From Myotis daubentonii (Eukaryota > Chordata > Mammalia > Chiroptera > Vespertilionidae), in NCBI RefSeq assembly GCF_963259705.1, contig NC_081844.1:44023341-44087340 (forward strand): 64,000 bases of DNA, in the 5' to 3' direction. Position 1 is the first letter of the stretch. Each line of letters opens with the position of its first letter. Both the position numbers and the translations under genes were made by a program. Shown piece by piece: positions 32,515 through 43,405 of the stretch. The notes below the pieces were generated by a model, which worked only from the letters and a program-made list of their open reading frames with translations, ran no database searches and was not told the DNA's origin.

Positions 32515-33429
32515 TATGTATTAGATGACTTGAATGAACTATACTTCATCATATGGTGAACTTGGTGAAGACAGATTTTTATCCCATTTTCCTTTTCTAT
32601 TTTCCACAGCACTTTTACAGAGCAGGATAATAATAAGTGCTTGCTTAATTGACAGGTGAAGTAAAGTACCATTTCCCTGTCCTTATTAGTGAGCGAAACA
32701 CACTGTTTAGTGTCTATTCTTTCTGCTCACCAAAGCAAAGGTATGTGATCAGATATCCCGAGAGCTCCTGTTCGGTTCAAACTGAGAACACTGCTTTCTC
32801 TTAGGACTCAGTATGAGAGAAAGAAGATCAGAATAGTAAAATAGTTTTTACATTTATTTCGTTGTTCCCAAGCTCTTCTTTAACATACTTCCATAAATGA
32901 GTTTTTCCCTTACATTTTTCTAATATAAAAGAATTTTTAATATAAAAGAATATATCTTTTAATATAAAAGACAACACAAAATAGATTCAAAACCTTATCA
33001 TTGACAATAAATATAGGTATTTGAAAGGTAACCCTAAAATATGGAGATTTAAAAATACACATATTCAAATAAACTGCCTTGCAGAGAGGCCCTGTATTGT
33101 ATGTGCGCTATTGCATATTTTGTTAAAGAATTATGGTCTTCTTGAGACTAGTGTCTGAAGGAATCTTTCAAAAAGTATTTTCATAACTGACTCCTCTCTC
33201 CCTCCCACCTTTGAAGCATTTCTATATGGAAGGATTGCAAGGGTTGCAAAAAGGAGATGTTATTCATCATGTCTGGAAAAAATATTCTCTTTTATAAACA
33301 TGCCAATATAAGTTTTTTTCAACAGTGTCCCCAAAGCATTTCACAATGCCTGCTCTATAGTTTATCCCAATATTTTCTTTCTAGAGACAAGTTGGAGACA
33401 AGCTTAGTCTGTTTTTATAAAAAAAACTT
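32515..33429. other. Unassigned AT-rich interval
   Basis: Contains a locally repeated TAATATAAAAGA unit (three copies near 32920-32970). No gene supported. Confidence 0.4.
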
Positions 33430-34990
33430 TTTTTCCAGTTTTATGGAGAAATAATTGACATGCATCATTATGTAACTTTAAGGCAGGCAGCATGATGGTT
33501 TAAATTACATATATAGTGAAGTGATTACCACAATAGGCTCAGCTAGCATCTGTCTTCTCATATAGATACACTAAAAAGAAAAGAAAGAAAAATAAATTTC
33601 CTTGTAATGAAAACTTTTAGGATTTGCTCTCTTAACAACTTTCTAATCAGTTTATCACACAGTAGTGCTAGCTATGGTAATCATGTTATACATTACATCC
33701 CTAATACTTATTTATAACTGGAAGTTTATAACTTTTAACTACCCTCCTTTAACTCCCCTTCCACACACTCCCTGCCTCTGGTAACCAGAAGTCTGATCTC
33801 TTTTTCTATACATTTGCTTATATTTTTGTTTTTGGATTCCACATGTAAGTAAGATCATCAGTATTTGTCTTTCACTGTCTGACTTATTTCACTTAGCATA
33901 ATGCCTTCAAGGTTATTCATGTTGATGCGAATGGTAGGATTTTCTTGTTTTTAATGGCTGAATAGTATTTCATTGCATATATATATATATGCATATATGT
34001 ATATATGCATATATATATGTAATATAATATATTACAACTTTATTATTCTTTCATCCATCAATAGACTTAGGTTGTTCCATGTTCTGGCTATGGCTCTCAC
34101 AACTAATGCCGCAGTGAACACAGGAAGGAAGATCTCTTTTTGAGTTAGTGTTTTTGGATATATTCTAAGAAGTAGAATTGCTGGGTTGTACAGTAGTTCC
34201 ACTTTAAAATTTTTGAGGGTCCTCCATGCTGTTTTCCATAGTGACTGTACCAATTTACAGTTCCACATCTACTCCACCATTTATTGCTTGTCTTTTTGAT
34301 GATTGTCATTTTAACAGGCATGCGGTGATATCTCATTGGGGTTTTAATTTGCATTTCTCTGATGACTAGTGACATTGTGCACCTTTTCATATACCTGTTG
34401 TCCTTTTTTCACATCTTTTTTGGAGAAATATTTATTCAATTCCTTTGTCTAATTTTTAAATTAGGTTATTTGGTTTTTTTTGCTGAGTGGTATAAGTTCT
34501 TTATATATTTTGGATATTAACCCCTTATCAAAAATGTGGCTTGCAAATATTTTTTTCCCATTCTGTATGTTGCTTTTTTCACTTTGTTAATGATTTCTTT
34601 TGCTATGTATAAGCTTTTTAGTGTGATGTAGTCCCTTGTTTATTTTTTATTTTTTTTGCTTTTGCTTAAGTGTCATATCCAAAAGAATCATTTCTGAGAC
34701 TCATGTCAAGGAGCTTAATTCCTACATCTTCATCTAGGAGTTTCATGGTTTCAGGTCTTGCATTTAAGTCTTTCATTCATTTTGAGTTAATTTTTTGTGG
34801 TATATTATGAGTTCGTTTTATTCTTTGATGTGGTGAATATTTAATTATCCCAGCCCCATTTACTGAAGAGACTGTGTTTCCTCCATTGAGTATTCTTGGC
34901 TTCCTTGTCAAATATTGATCATATATGCTTGAGTTTATTTGGGGCTCTCATTAATCTGTTCTAAATATGAATGTCTCTCGCATTTTAGTA
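33430..34990 (-). mobile_element. Old antisense L1 3' region (ORF2 C-terminus and 3' UTR)
   Basis: The reverse strand carries decayed ORF2 C-terminal stretches (CKLVQSLWKTAWRTLKNFKV, RTWNNLSLLMDERI) and, upstream, RYHRMPVKMTIIKKTSN. The 3' UTR starts near 33430 (CCAGTTTTATGGAGAAATAA). An AT microsatellite lies at 33976-34035. Multiple stops and frameshifts; inactive. Confidence 0.85.
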
Positions 34991-35400
34991 AAATGTCCAA
35001 ACTCTTTGCACATTTTTTTTTTTTGTCTTACGTGACATAAACCAAGTATATAAGAGCACAGCACAGTGCCTTTGACATTCATGGGTGGTGATACTTTTAG
35101 ATGATTTTATGTTCCAAACACCAAGCAGAACATGAAGCAGAACAAGATGACTTAAAGATCATTGCCTTTTCAAAGGTCATCCAGCAAGAGAGCTGAAAGA
35201 ATGAGAGCTGCCCGTTTGAGCTGGTCTATTTTGATGCTTGAGTGCTATAAAATGTAATTTTTGAATAATTCAAGGGTGCTGTTTCTACTTGCTTGAATTA
35301 AATGCCTGAAAATTTAAGTAGTTCAGGATTGAATAGCTTAAAGGAAAACTAATACTTATGTGCTGAGTTATTTTTGAGATCAGAAAGGGCAGTGGCATTA
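34991..35400. other. Unassigned interval
   Basis: May hold a weak MIR-like tail near 35150-35200 (CAAAGGTCATCCAGCAAGAG). Nothing firm. Confidence 0.3.
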
Positions 35401-35404
35401 ATGA

Positions 35405-35550
35405 TAATAGCATCCATGACAATAACAATAGCTAACTGTTGGGTACTGTTCTAAATGTTAAATCATTCAGTTAACTATTTGTTAGCCACTGGGAAAGAGA
35501 TATATGTCTATCACTCACATCCTAAACATAAGCTTGGATGTTTAGAGTTA
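35405..35550 (+). mobile_element. MIR-like SINE fragment, ancient
   Basis: CAATAACAATAGCTAACTGT, GGGTACTGTTCTAAATGTTA and AATCATTCAG parallel the MIR core. Highly diverged. Confidence 0.45.
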
Positions 35551-35820
35551 ATGATGAAATAAAGCAGAAGTCCAAATGTATTTACTAAAAATTAGTGAAC
35601 TTATTGAAATACTTGCATAAAAAAGAGAGAGAGAAGAAAGATACAGACCTCTGCATGATTTCTTTGATGTCTGCATAACTGAACTGACTGGCTCTTCCAG
35701 AATTATTTAAGATTCTTCTTTGTTTATGTAGTAGAAAGTAAATGAAATACATATTTAACTTTCTGATATACCATTAATATATTTTGTTTTAATCCTATGT
35801 AAAAATAGCCATTGAATTAA

Positions 35821-36169
35821 TCCTATATAATAAAAGCCTAATATGCAAATCAACTGGTGGAATGACAGGCTGCTATGATGTGCACTGACCACCAGGGGGA
35901 AGATGCTCAATGCAGGAACTACCCCCAGCCCACAGGCCCCAGGCCAGCCAAGGCAGGTGCCAGCGGGGGGCCCTCCCGATAGCCCCATCAGAGGGAGGAG
36001 ACCTAGTGGCTAGGAGTGGGGCCAGCAAGTGGGTGGCACCAGGCCAGCCAAGGCAGGTGCCATTGGGGGCCCCCTGATTGCCCCGCTGGTCGCCCCACAG
36101 ATTGGCCCTGGTTGCCAGCCATGCGTAGGGACCCTACCTGTGCACAAATTTCGTGCACCAGGCCTCTAG
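35821..36169 (+). mobile_element. Non-autonomous Helitron, complete
   Basis: TCCTATATAATAAAAGCCTA at the left. On the right the hairpin TGCACAAATTTCGTGCA, then GGCCTCTAG. Flanked by A35820 and T36170. The cleanest copy in the window. A CCAGGCCAGCCAAGGCAGGTGCC unit is duplicated inside (near 35939 and 36039). Confidence 0.92.
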
Positions 36170-36239
36170 TGTATATAAATTTTGAGATTAGTTTTCCTTT
36201 TAATCTGTAGTGTATATCTTCTATTATTTTTATGTGTGT

Positions 36240-36446
36240 TTATTGACTTCTTAAAATTGATTTCAGAGAGGAAGGTAGAGACAGAGAGAACCATCAATGA
36301 TGAGAGAGAATCATTGATTGGCTGCCTCCTGCCCATTCCCTACTGGGATTGAGCCCACACTCAGGCATGTGCCCTGACCGGGAATTGAACCATGATCTCC
36401 TGGTTTATAGGTCTATGCTCAACCACTGAGCCGTGCCGGCTTGGCT
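36240..36446 (-). mobile_element. Ves SINE, antisense (left member of a tandem pair)
   Basis: Reversed tail TTGATTTCAGAGAGGAAGGT, CATCAATGATGAGAGAGAAT and head end CAACCACTGAGCCGTGCCGG. It directly abuts the next Ves SINE. Confidence 0.9.
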
Positions 36447-36654
36447 TTATTGATTTTTTAGAGAGAGAGGAAGGGAAAGGGGGGAGAGAAAGAAACATCC
36501 ATGTGTGAGAGAAACATTGGTGGTTGCCTCCCATATGCACCCTGACCTTGTATCAAACCCACAACCTGGGTATGTGCCCTGACCAGAATTGAACTGGCAA
36601 TCTTTCGGTGCACAGGAGGATGCTCAACCAACTGAGCCACACCGGCCAGGGCTC
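36447..36654 (-). mobile_element. Ves SINE, antisense (right member of a tandem pair)
   Basis: Begins TTTATTGATTTTTTAGAGAG and ends CCAACTGAGCCACACCGGCC. Same orientation as its neighbour, with no unique spacer. Confidence 0.9.
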
Positions 36655-36821
36655 TTCTATTATTTTTTTAAAACATTATTATAACTAATTATGTGGAATA
36701 ATTTCAGATGCAGAAAAAAGTTCCCAAAATACCAGAAATAGTTCTTATTTACCTTTCAGTTTCTCTGAATGGTAAGATTTTAAATAACCATAGCTCAATT
36801 ATCAAAACTAGTAAATTAAAT

Positions 36822-36888
36822 TGAATTGAACCATGACCTCCTGGTTGATAGATTGATGCTTAACCACTGAGAAACACCAGCCAGGTAA
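36822..36888 (-). mobile_element. Ves SINE head fragment, antisense
   Basis: Only the reversed tRNA-like head remains: GAATTGAACCATGACCTCCT, GATTGATGCTTAACCACTGA, ACACCAGCCAGG. Confidence 0.75.
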
Positions 36889-37276
36889 GACTTTTTCATA
36901 TTTAGGAATCATTTTTTTACCTATTAATATGGTATATGATATTAAAGGATTTCCTAACATTGAATTAGTCTTGTATTTCTGGAATAAACCCCATGAGGCC
37001 ATGATTTATCATTTAGTAAGGTAAGGTTGGATTCTGCTTTCAAATCTCTTCTTTGTTTTCTTTGAATCAATATCCATAAGTAAAATTTCTACTTTTGCCC
37101 AGATGGAGTAACAAAGATTGGCTTTAGGCTTCTTCTTGAAAACACTGAGAAATAGCCCCAAATGTGTGAAACAATGGTTTTCAGTATTGGGTATCAGCCA
37201 TTAAATAATACTGGCCCTTGAGAGACATGAAACAAATGAGGTGAGCTCTATGACTACCCAAGTTTACTGCCCAGAG

Positions 37277-37876
37277 CAAGTATGTCAAACTCGCAGACAA
37301 CAAGGAATATTTTTGCAGTCCAGCCAATATAATGGTATGTAAGAAACGTTTTAATAAAATTTTTGTAACTTAATTTTTACAATATCCTGTTATACATTAT
37401 TATTAATAATGAACTACAGCATTCCCTATGACTGATTACTATAATTGTGTTGCATTCATTTCCCTCACGCGCCTTATGCGCAGGCACACATTTCTCTCCA
37501 CTAATACTAGCAGCAAATATTTTGACAACTGATTGCCACGTCATTAGTCTTGGACTGACTTGCTTGGTGTGCGCAACAGGAAATATTTCGCTTTCGGAGA
37601 ACAAGAAAAATAGGTTATTTGCATTACTCTTATTAATTTGTGCAGTTATTCAGTGTCTGGTAAGTTAATGTTCAAGAGAAAATATTAATTTTTATTTAAA
37701 TGTTCTATTATTTTATGTTAACGATTACTCATTTATTTCAGCCCTTTGTATTCAGCGTGTCTCTATTGAAGTAAACCTATGTTTCTATGAAAATTGAAGC
37801 TTTTGTTTTTGGGGGCCCACATAAACTTAAACCTTGTTTATTTGGCCCATGTCAGCCTTTGAGTTTGACAGAGAAT
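37277..37876 (-). mobile_element. hAT-like non-autonomous element, second copy, antisense
   Basis: Antisense relative to 20219-21286: starts CAAGTATGTCAAACTCGCAG and ends GCCTTTGAGTTTGACA. The interior TTTCTATGAAAATTGAAGCT and CCCACATAAACTTAAACC match the other copy in reverse. It carries no Helitron, so it gives the uninterrupted length (about 600 bp). The right terminus is eroded. Confidence 0.75.
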
Positions 37877-38676
37877 ATTCCGAGGTCTAGGGCATTGAAG
37901 GGGAAACCCGGTAGAATCCAGCAGGATTTGAGGAGTGGCTGCTTTCCCCCAGTCAGCTCCACTAGGAACCTTTCCCTGGGTTCTCCCTAGATTCCCTGTA
38001 AGGTCTTAGTGAGGTTCCTCAAGGAAATGCCCACAGGAGAATGAAAAATGCCCTCTTTCTGTGGCCTTCGGACATTCACACCATCCCATACAGTGACTTT
38101 AAAACTTGTTATTAATACTTAGCTAAATCTTATAACTAGCTCACATGACATCTGGTGACTTCTACTCCAATTAGCAAGTGCTCAGGTCCTGTTTCTCTCT
38201 GCAAGTGTCTGTTTCTCTTCAAATTATATGTTGCTTGCTTGCTAAGCAAACTTATTTCTTGAACGGGCTGAAAAAAAAGTTAATTGTTCAGCATTTATTT
38301 ATTTTTTCATAAGTGTGTGAGTGATACTCTTTTCAGCTATCTCTATCTTCAAGCTGAAACTGGAAGTCCATACCAAAACAGTTTTAACAGGAAATGTATG
38401 TGTATGACATTCAATGAATGTGGTGCTATAAACTATAATGAATAGATGCAGAGGTTTGCTGTGGGATCTAGTTATGCTAATATACGATAATGGATCCAGG
38501 ACAGTCCTCTGATTCTGTCCCCCACCCCTATTCTTTCCCAGAAAGCTCATTTATCAATGAACCTCCTCTCTGCCATCTTTGTGAAATACTACACTATTTC
38601 TGGGAACACAGTCAGGTGGTCAGCTCCACCAATATTAGATCCTCCTGTCTTGCCTCTAACATTGCAATCCCTTTCT
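37877..38676. other. Unassigned interval
   Basis: No gene or repeat recognised with confidence. Confidence 0.35.
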
Positions 38677-39334
38677 TTCTGTTAATGTAAGAAACATTAA
38701 AACCTCTGAAGAATTTTTTTTATTTTTTTTTTAGTTTATTTGAGCCAAAATGTCGAGAATTGCTGGGAAGCAAAACCTCCAGGGATTGAGATAATGCTCC
38801 AGAGAATGGCAGTTTTTCACCTGATTTTATACATTACAATCAAAAGGCGAGACATAAGTGGGTTACACGAAATTCCTTGGTGATAGATCAGGGAGGCAGG
38901 AGAAAGCAAAGTGAGAAACCTCTGAGATTGGATAAAAAAGTAAAATGATAGACACATACCTCTTTTACTTATGTGGGTGCAGGATAGTTAACAGTCAACA
39001 ATGAACTCAATAACAATGAGGGATTTGTGGTCTCCACGGGGTGGTGCCTGTACTTTGAGGAGTTTGGAAAAAAGAAAATTACGTTGACATTCCAACAATA
39101 TATTGTCATAGATGCAAAAAAGACAACAGGCTCAGTTAAGGTAAAGATTGACCTTTGTCATGGAAGATACTGGCCTAGGACAGGACTACCCACCATAAAC
39201 TGCTTTTAGTTTAAAAAGTTTTAAATTCAGACCATTCTTTGTGGTTATTTTAGGTCCCTGAGTCAGCCAGGCCACCATGCGGGCCTTCCCTGAGCTTGTC
39301 AGGTTAGCATGTGGCCCCTTTTCATCCACATTTC
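38677..39334 (-). mobile_element. Solo LTR, ERV family A, copy 3, antisense
   Basis: LTR 38681-39330, TGTTAATGTAAGAAACATTA to CCCCTTTTCATCCACA, i.e. TGTGG...CA in its own orientation. Perfect 4-bp duplication TTTC at 38677-38680 and 39331-39334. Polyadenylation signal on the reverse strand in GGCTCAAATAAACT. Best-preserved copy of the family; it defines the LTR ends. Confidence 0.85.
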
Positions 39335-40115
39335 AAACTACCTCTAACTGGAGTGTTAGAATTCTCCATTCTCAATAGTTTTCTGTTTGCTCCCTCTTAT
39401 CTTGGAAACACAACCTCCGTGCCCTCCAAATTGCACCTTTTCTGGAAGGTAGTCATGCCAATTGAAGGTAACTAATAATCATTTTTAACAATTTCAAAAG
39501 ACGCTTTTTTGTATGATAAACCTAAATAGCACAGCTGATCTTATTCCCGACTCCTTATAACTTTGTAACCCAAGGTATTCTCTAGGTTTAATGTTGACCC
39601 AAATTAAAACTCTGCGACTTCATCACTTTGTTATACTGAGTAATTCTCTTCAACCTTTCCACCTCTTTACCTAGTATTGCAAGGACATTGCAATTTTGAA
39701 TGTCTATGATCATATTAGATTTTTATACATTCTGTAAAAACAGCTGTATTATAGAATTCCACTGTTTGAAGTAAAATGTAATAGCTGTATTATAGATAGA
39801 TTTTATTTCAAACAGTGGAATTCAATGATTGAATTGTTTTGGTAGATGTCAATAATTTTAAAATACTAGAAACATTAAGTACGTAGTTATCTATCAATTG
39901 CCACCTAGAAATTACCCTCTGCTAATATACCACATTTTGTTTCATTTTAGTTTCAATCTCTTCAGGGTGAGAGTTTATTAGTAGAAACTTCCTTCAGTTT
40001 GAGACTCATAGAGGATAAATTGTTAGCAATAAGCAGGACAAGTAGGAAGAGAAACTTGAAACAGAAGAAGCGGAGCGGGGAGAGGAAGTCTATCTGAGGA
40101 GGGCAGATCTTGATA
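39335..40115. other. Interval with a strong inverted repeat; no gene
   Basis: Nothing coding. Contains the hairpin described at 39754-39823. Confidence 0.4.
39754..39823. repeat. Long inverted repeat (24-bp arms, 22-base loop)
   Basis: Left arm 39754-39777 begins GAATTCCACTGTTTGAAG. Right arm 39800-39823 ends CTTC/TTTC-AAACAGTGGAATTC; 23 of 24 positions pair. A direct repeat AGCTGTATTATAG occurs just outside the left arm (39742-39754) and in the loop (39783-39795). It does not match the ends of any transposon recognised here. Confidence 0.9.
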
Positions 40116-40457
40116 TATTAGAACAGTGGTTCTCAACCTTCCTAATGCCGCGACCCTTTAGTACAGTTCCTCATGTTGTGGTGACCCCCAACCATAAAAT
40201 TATTTTCGTTGCTACTTCATCACTGTAATTTTGCTACTGTTATGAATCATAATGTAAGTATCTGATATGCAGGATGTATTTTCATTGTTACAAATTGAAC
40301 ATAATTAAAGCATAGTGATTAATCACAAAAACAATATGTAATTATATATGTGTTTTCCGATGGTCTTAGGAGACCCCTGTGAAAGGGTCGTTCGACCCCC
40401 AAAGGGCTCGCGACCCACAGGTTGGCGACCCACAGGTTGAGAACCGCTGTATTAGAA
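40116..40457 (-). mobile_element. SPIN-type hAT element, longer variant, 8-bp TSD
   Basis: Element 40124-40449 (326 bp): CAGTGGTTCTCAACCTTCCT at the left, CGCGACCCACAGGTTG and GAGAACCGCTG at the right, opposite orientation to the 17398 copy. Perfect target duplication TATTAGAA. A 15-bp unit GCGACCCACAGGTTG is tandemly duplicated at 40410-40439 near the terminus. Non-coding; the small frame there is incidental. Confidence 0.92.
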
Positions 40458-40542
40458 GAAAAAAGATAAAATTGCCTTTTTTGTAACTTTCCTAAAATTA
40501 TTCCGTTCAATAGGCAGTGACATGTACATTTCTGTGATTTTT

Positions 40543-40789
40543 AAGAGTGAACCTTGCTAAAACCGGTTTGGCTCAGTGGATAGAGCGTCGACCTGTGGAC
40601 TGAAGGGTCCCAGGTTCGATTCCGGTCGGGGGCATGTACCTGGGTTGCGGGCACATCCCCAGTGGGGGATGTGCAGGAGGCAGCTGATCGATGTTTCTCT
40701 CTCATCAATGTTTCTAACGCTCTATCTCTCTCCCTTCCTCTCTGTAAAAAATCAATAAAATATATTTTTTTAAAAAAAAGAGTGAACCT
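40543..40789 (+). mobile_element. Ves SINE, young-looking, 12-bp TSD
   Basis: Body 40555-40777 with A box TGGCTCAGTGG, B box GGTTCGATTCC, and tail GATCGATGTTTCTCTCTC and CTATCTCTCTCCCTTCCTC. Direct repeats AAGAGTGAACCT at 40543-40554 and 40778-40789. Closest here to a consensus Ves. Confidence 0.95.
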
Positions 40790-40889
40790 AGATACCCCAA
40801 AGTGGGGTTCTGGTTCTACATGATTTCCTTGGTACCTGCACTCCGATTGTCTCTGCTATTCACGAGTAGCTCTTCCCTTGCACTTACAT

Positions 40890-41089
40890 NNNNNNNNNNN
40901 NNNNNNNNNNNNNNNNNNNNNNNNNNNNNNNNNNNNNNNNNNNNNNNNNNNNNNNNNNNNNNNNNNNNNNNNNNNNNNNNNNNNNNNNNNNNNNNNNNNN
41001 NNNNNNNNNNNNNNNNNNNNNNNNNNNNNNNNNNNNNNNNNNNNNNNNNNNNNNNNNNNNNNNNNNNNNNNNNNNNNNNNNNNNNNNNN
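40890..41089. other. Assembly gap (200 N)
   Basis: Exactly 200 undetermined bases. Apparent open frames across it are meaningless. Confidence 0.99.
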
Positions 41090-41999
41090 CATCTCATTTA
41101 GGAGAGATTCATATTGCTCTACATTGCATATGCTGGCCATGGCTTTGTTGATGAAGTCCCAAAAGAAACAACGTGACTTGTGGTTACTCATAAAAAAAAA
41201 AAAAAAAGACATAATTTATTAGAAAATCCACAGGGCTTTATGGGAACCATCCTTACTTTAAATAACTTGTGAAACCAGAAGAGTTTAAGAATGCAACAGT
41301 TTTAATACTCAGTCATTGAGTGATAACAGACACCACTTACAAAATTGTAGCCTAAAAAGTGAAGTAAATTATCCTACTACTTTATATTTTCAGTGAATCA
41401 GTTAGATGCAGTACAGAGTCAACTTTAAAGTAGTTCTTTTGAGCAGGCAGACGAAACTCTAAATATTTCCTATAATAAAAAAAGCATATAATGAAGAGCT
41501 CATGAAACTGAGCTGAAATCTCTAAGAACTAATTATCTTCTGATGATCTTAACCTTATTTCAGGTTGTGCCTATATTCATGACATCTAAGTAAATTAGGA
41601 GGCAGAGAATTTCAGGAAAAAAAAAGACTTGTGTGAAAATATCAAATTCAGATGTTACCACTCTCAACAACAATACGAAAAATGAGCCTAAAATGGTCTC
41701 AGAACAATTGCAGATGCAGAGAACTGAAGGAACCTGGCATAAATTGCTGGGCTCAAATATTTATTTTATAGAGCAGATATTCATGATTTCCAGAATATAC
41801 ATGTAGCTAATATCCATCCATGCCTTCCTTCATGCAACATATTTGACTGCTGTTTGCTAGACACTGTGTTATGCCAGACACTAACATGCAATAAGAGGCA
41901 CAATGCCTGGGTCCAAAGTGTAGTCATACAGATATATCTTTTAGCAATTTTGTTATTTTGTGAGCAATAGTAATTTGAGGGTGTTTTGTTTTTTTTAGT
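41090..41999. other. Unassigned interval
   Basis: Possible ancient MIR/L2-like stretch at 41830-41900 (GCTGTTTGCTAGACACTGTG). No gene supported. Confidence 0.3.
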
Positions 42000-42004
42000 T
42001 TTTT

Positions 42005-42100
42005 CTTTTTAAATTTTGTTTTTTTGCTTAAAGTATTACAAAGAGTATTACATATGTCTCCTCCCCACCCCCACCCACTCCTTGACATTCAGTTTTTTTT
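42005..42100 (-). mobile_element. Very short 5'-truncated L1 3' end, antisense
   Basis: TTTTTTGCTTAAAGTATTAC, ATTACATATGTCTCCTCCCC and a C-rich run match the reversed 3' end of the L1 at 59134. Only about 90 bp of L1 remain. Confidence 0.8.
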
Positions 42101-42460
42101 TGTTTGTTTTGTGTGTTTTTTTACTTTTTTTGTAAAGACTGCACAGGAAGCATAAGAGAGGCCTTTAACCTGGCTTTGATGAAGGAGAGAATAAAATAAG
42201 ACTTCTTAGAATACTTGAGTTCTATAATATTACTATAATGATTATTTAGAGGAATAACAAAAAAAGACATGATAGTTAAGAACAAACAAACAAAATTCAA
42301 GGATGAAGGAAATGAAGGAAGTCCCAGAAACAGAATAGAAACAAAGACATAGGACGGATAATTTCCAATCCATTAAAGGGGGAAAAACTTAACAAAGATG
42401 TGTCAACAAGTGCTAGTCATGGTGGTTAATTTTTTCAAATTAACTGGGGTGGCCAAATAT
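42101..42460. other. Unassigned interval
   Basis: Begins with a T-rich, low-complexity stretch (42091-42133). Nothing else recognised. Confidence 0.35.
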
Positions 42461-42464
42461 TTGG

Positions 42465-43050
42465 ACAAATACAATTCTGGGTGTTTGGGATGAGTTTAAT
42501 ATTACATTGATAGACTGAGCAAAGCTGATTGTTCTCCCTAATGTGGGTGGGCCTCATCGCACCTGAAGGTCTGAATACCAAAAATGGCGGGCCCTCCCCC
42601 AAATAAGTGGGAGATCCCCCTCCCCCTGCCTGAGGCCTCTGAGCTGGGACATAGTCTTTTCCCTGTGTCCAGGCTCAATGGAAATATCCCTTCTTCCTGG
42701 GTCCAAGCCTGCCAGCTTTGGGACTAGATCTGTCCAGGGGTGGGCAAACTTTTTGACTCGAGGGCCACAATGGGTTCTTAAACTGGACCGGAGGGCCGGA
42801 ACAAAAGCATGGATGGAGTGTTTGTGTGAACTAATATAAATTCAAAGTAAACATAATTACATAAAAGGGTACGGTCTTTTTTTTTTTTTTTTAGTTTTAT
42901 TCATTTCAAATGGGCCGGATCCGGCCCGCAGGCCATAGTTTGCCCACGGCTGATTCTATACCATTGGCTCTCCTGGTGTTCAGGTTACCAACTGAAGATC
43001 TTGGGGCCTTATCAGGCACCATAATTGCATGAGCCATTTCTTTATATTAA
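42465..43050 (+). mobile_element. Old LTR-like element, split by a hAT
   Basis: CCTAATGTGGGTGGGCCTCA, GAGCTGGGACATAGTC, CTTCTTCCTGGGTCCAAGCC, then after the hAT CCATTGGCTCTCCTGGTGTT, ACTGAAGATCTTGGGGCCTT and CATGAGCCATTTCTTTATA: the order of an old mammalian LTR of MaLR type. Diverged. Confidence 0.55.
42735..42952 (+). mobile_element. Non-autonomous hAT MITE
   Basis: CAGGGGTGGGCAAACTTTTT to ATAGTTTGCCCACGGCTG, same family and orientation as 15971-16212 but without its internal duplication. Flanks (GATCTGTC / ATTCTATA) are only half matching, so the target duplication is decayed or uncertain. Confidence 0.88.
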
Positions 43051-43229
43051 ATAAATAAATGAATAAATAGATAAATAGATAAAAAGTGAAAAACTAAATA
43101 ATTTCTATTGATTTGGTTTTGCTGGAGAACATTGAGTAATACACAATTTGAGCTACTAAAAGCTATCTAGAAGTCATGGGAAATTATAAAATAAAAATAA
43201 TATGACAGACATAAGTTCAAACATGTCTA

Positions 43230-43405
43230 TCTATAATAATAAAAGCATAATATGCTAATTAGACCAGAAGTCCTTCCAGATGATCTTCCGGATGAAGCCG
43301 GGCCTGTGAGGGAAGTCCGGTCCCGGGTGCCAGAGGGAAGCCGGTGCCGGCAGCTGGGGGAAGGAAGGCCTACTCTTGCACGAATTTTGTGCATTGGGCC
43401 TCTAG
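43230..43405 (+). mobile_element. Short non-autonomous Helitron, complete (176 bp)
   Basis: TCTATAATAATAAAAGCATA at the left; hairpin TGCACGAATTTTGTGCA and GGGCCTCTAG at the right. Flanked by A43229 and T43406. Its 5' end matches the 67-bp unit at 50594-50660. Confidence 0.9.

Noticed and set aside
40555..40640. tRNA gene-like A and B boxes
   Set aside because: They are the internal promoter of a tRNA-derived Ves SINE; no complete cloverleaf, and it carries SINE tail and TSD.
40802..41222. Open frames of 93-118 codons
   Set aside because: They run through the 200-N assembly gap.
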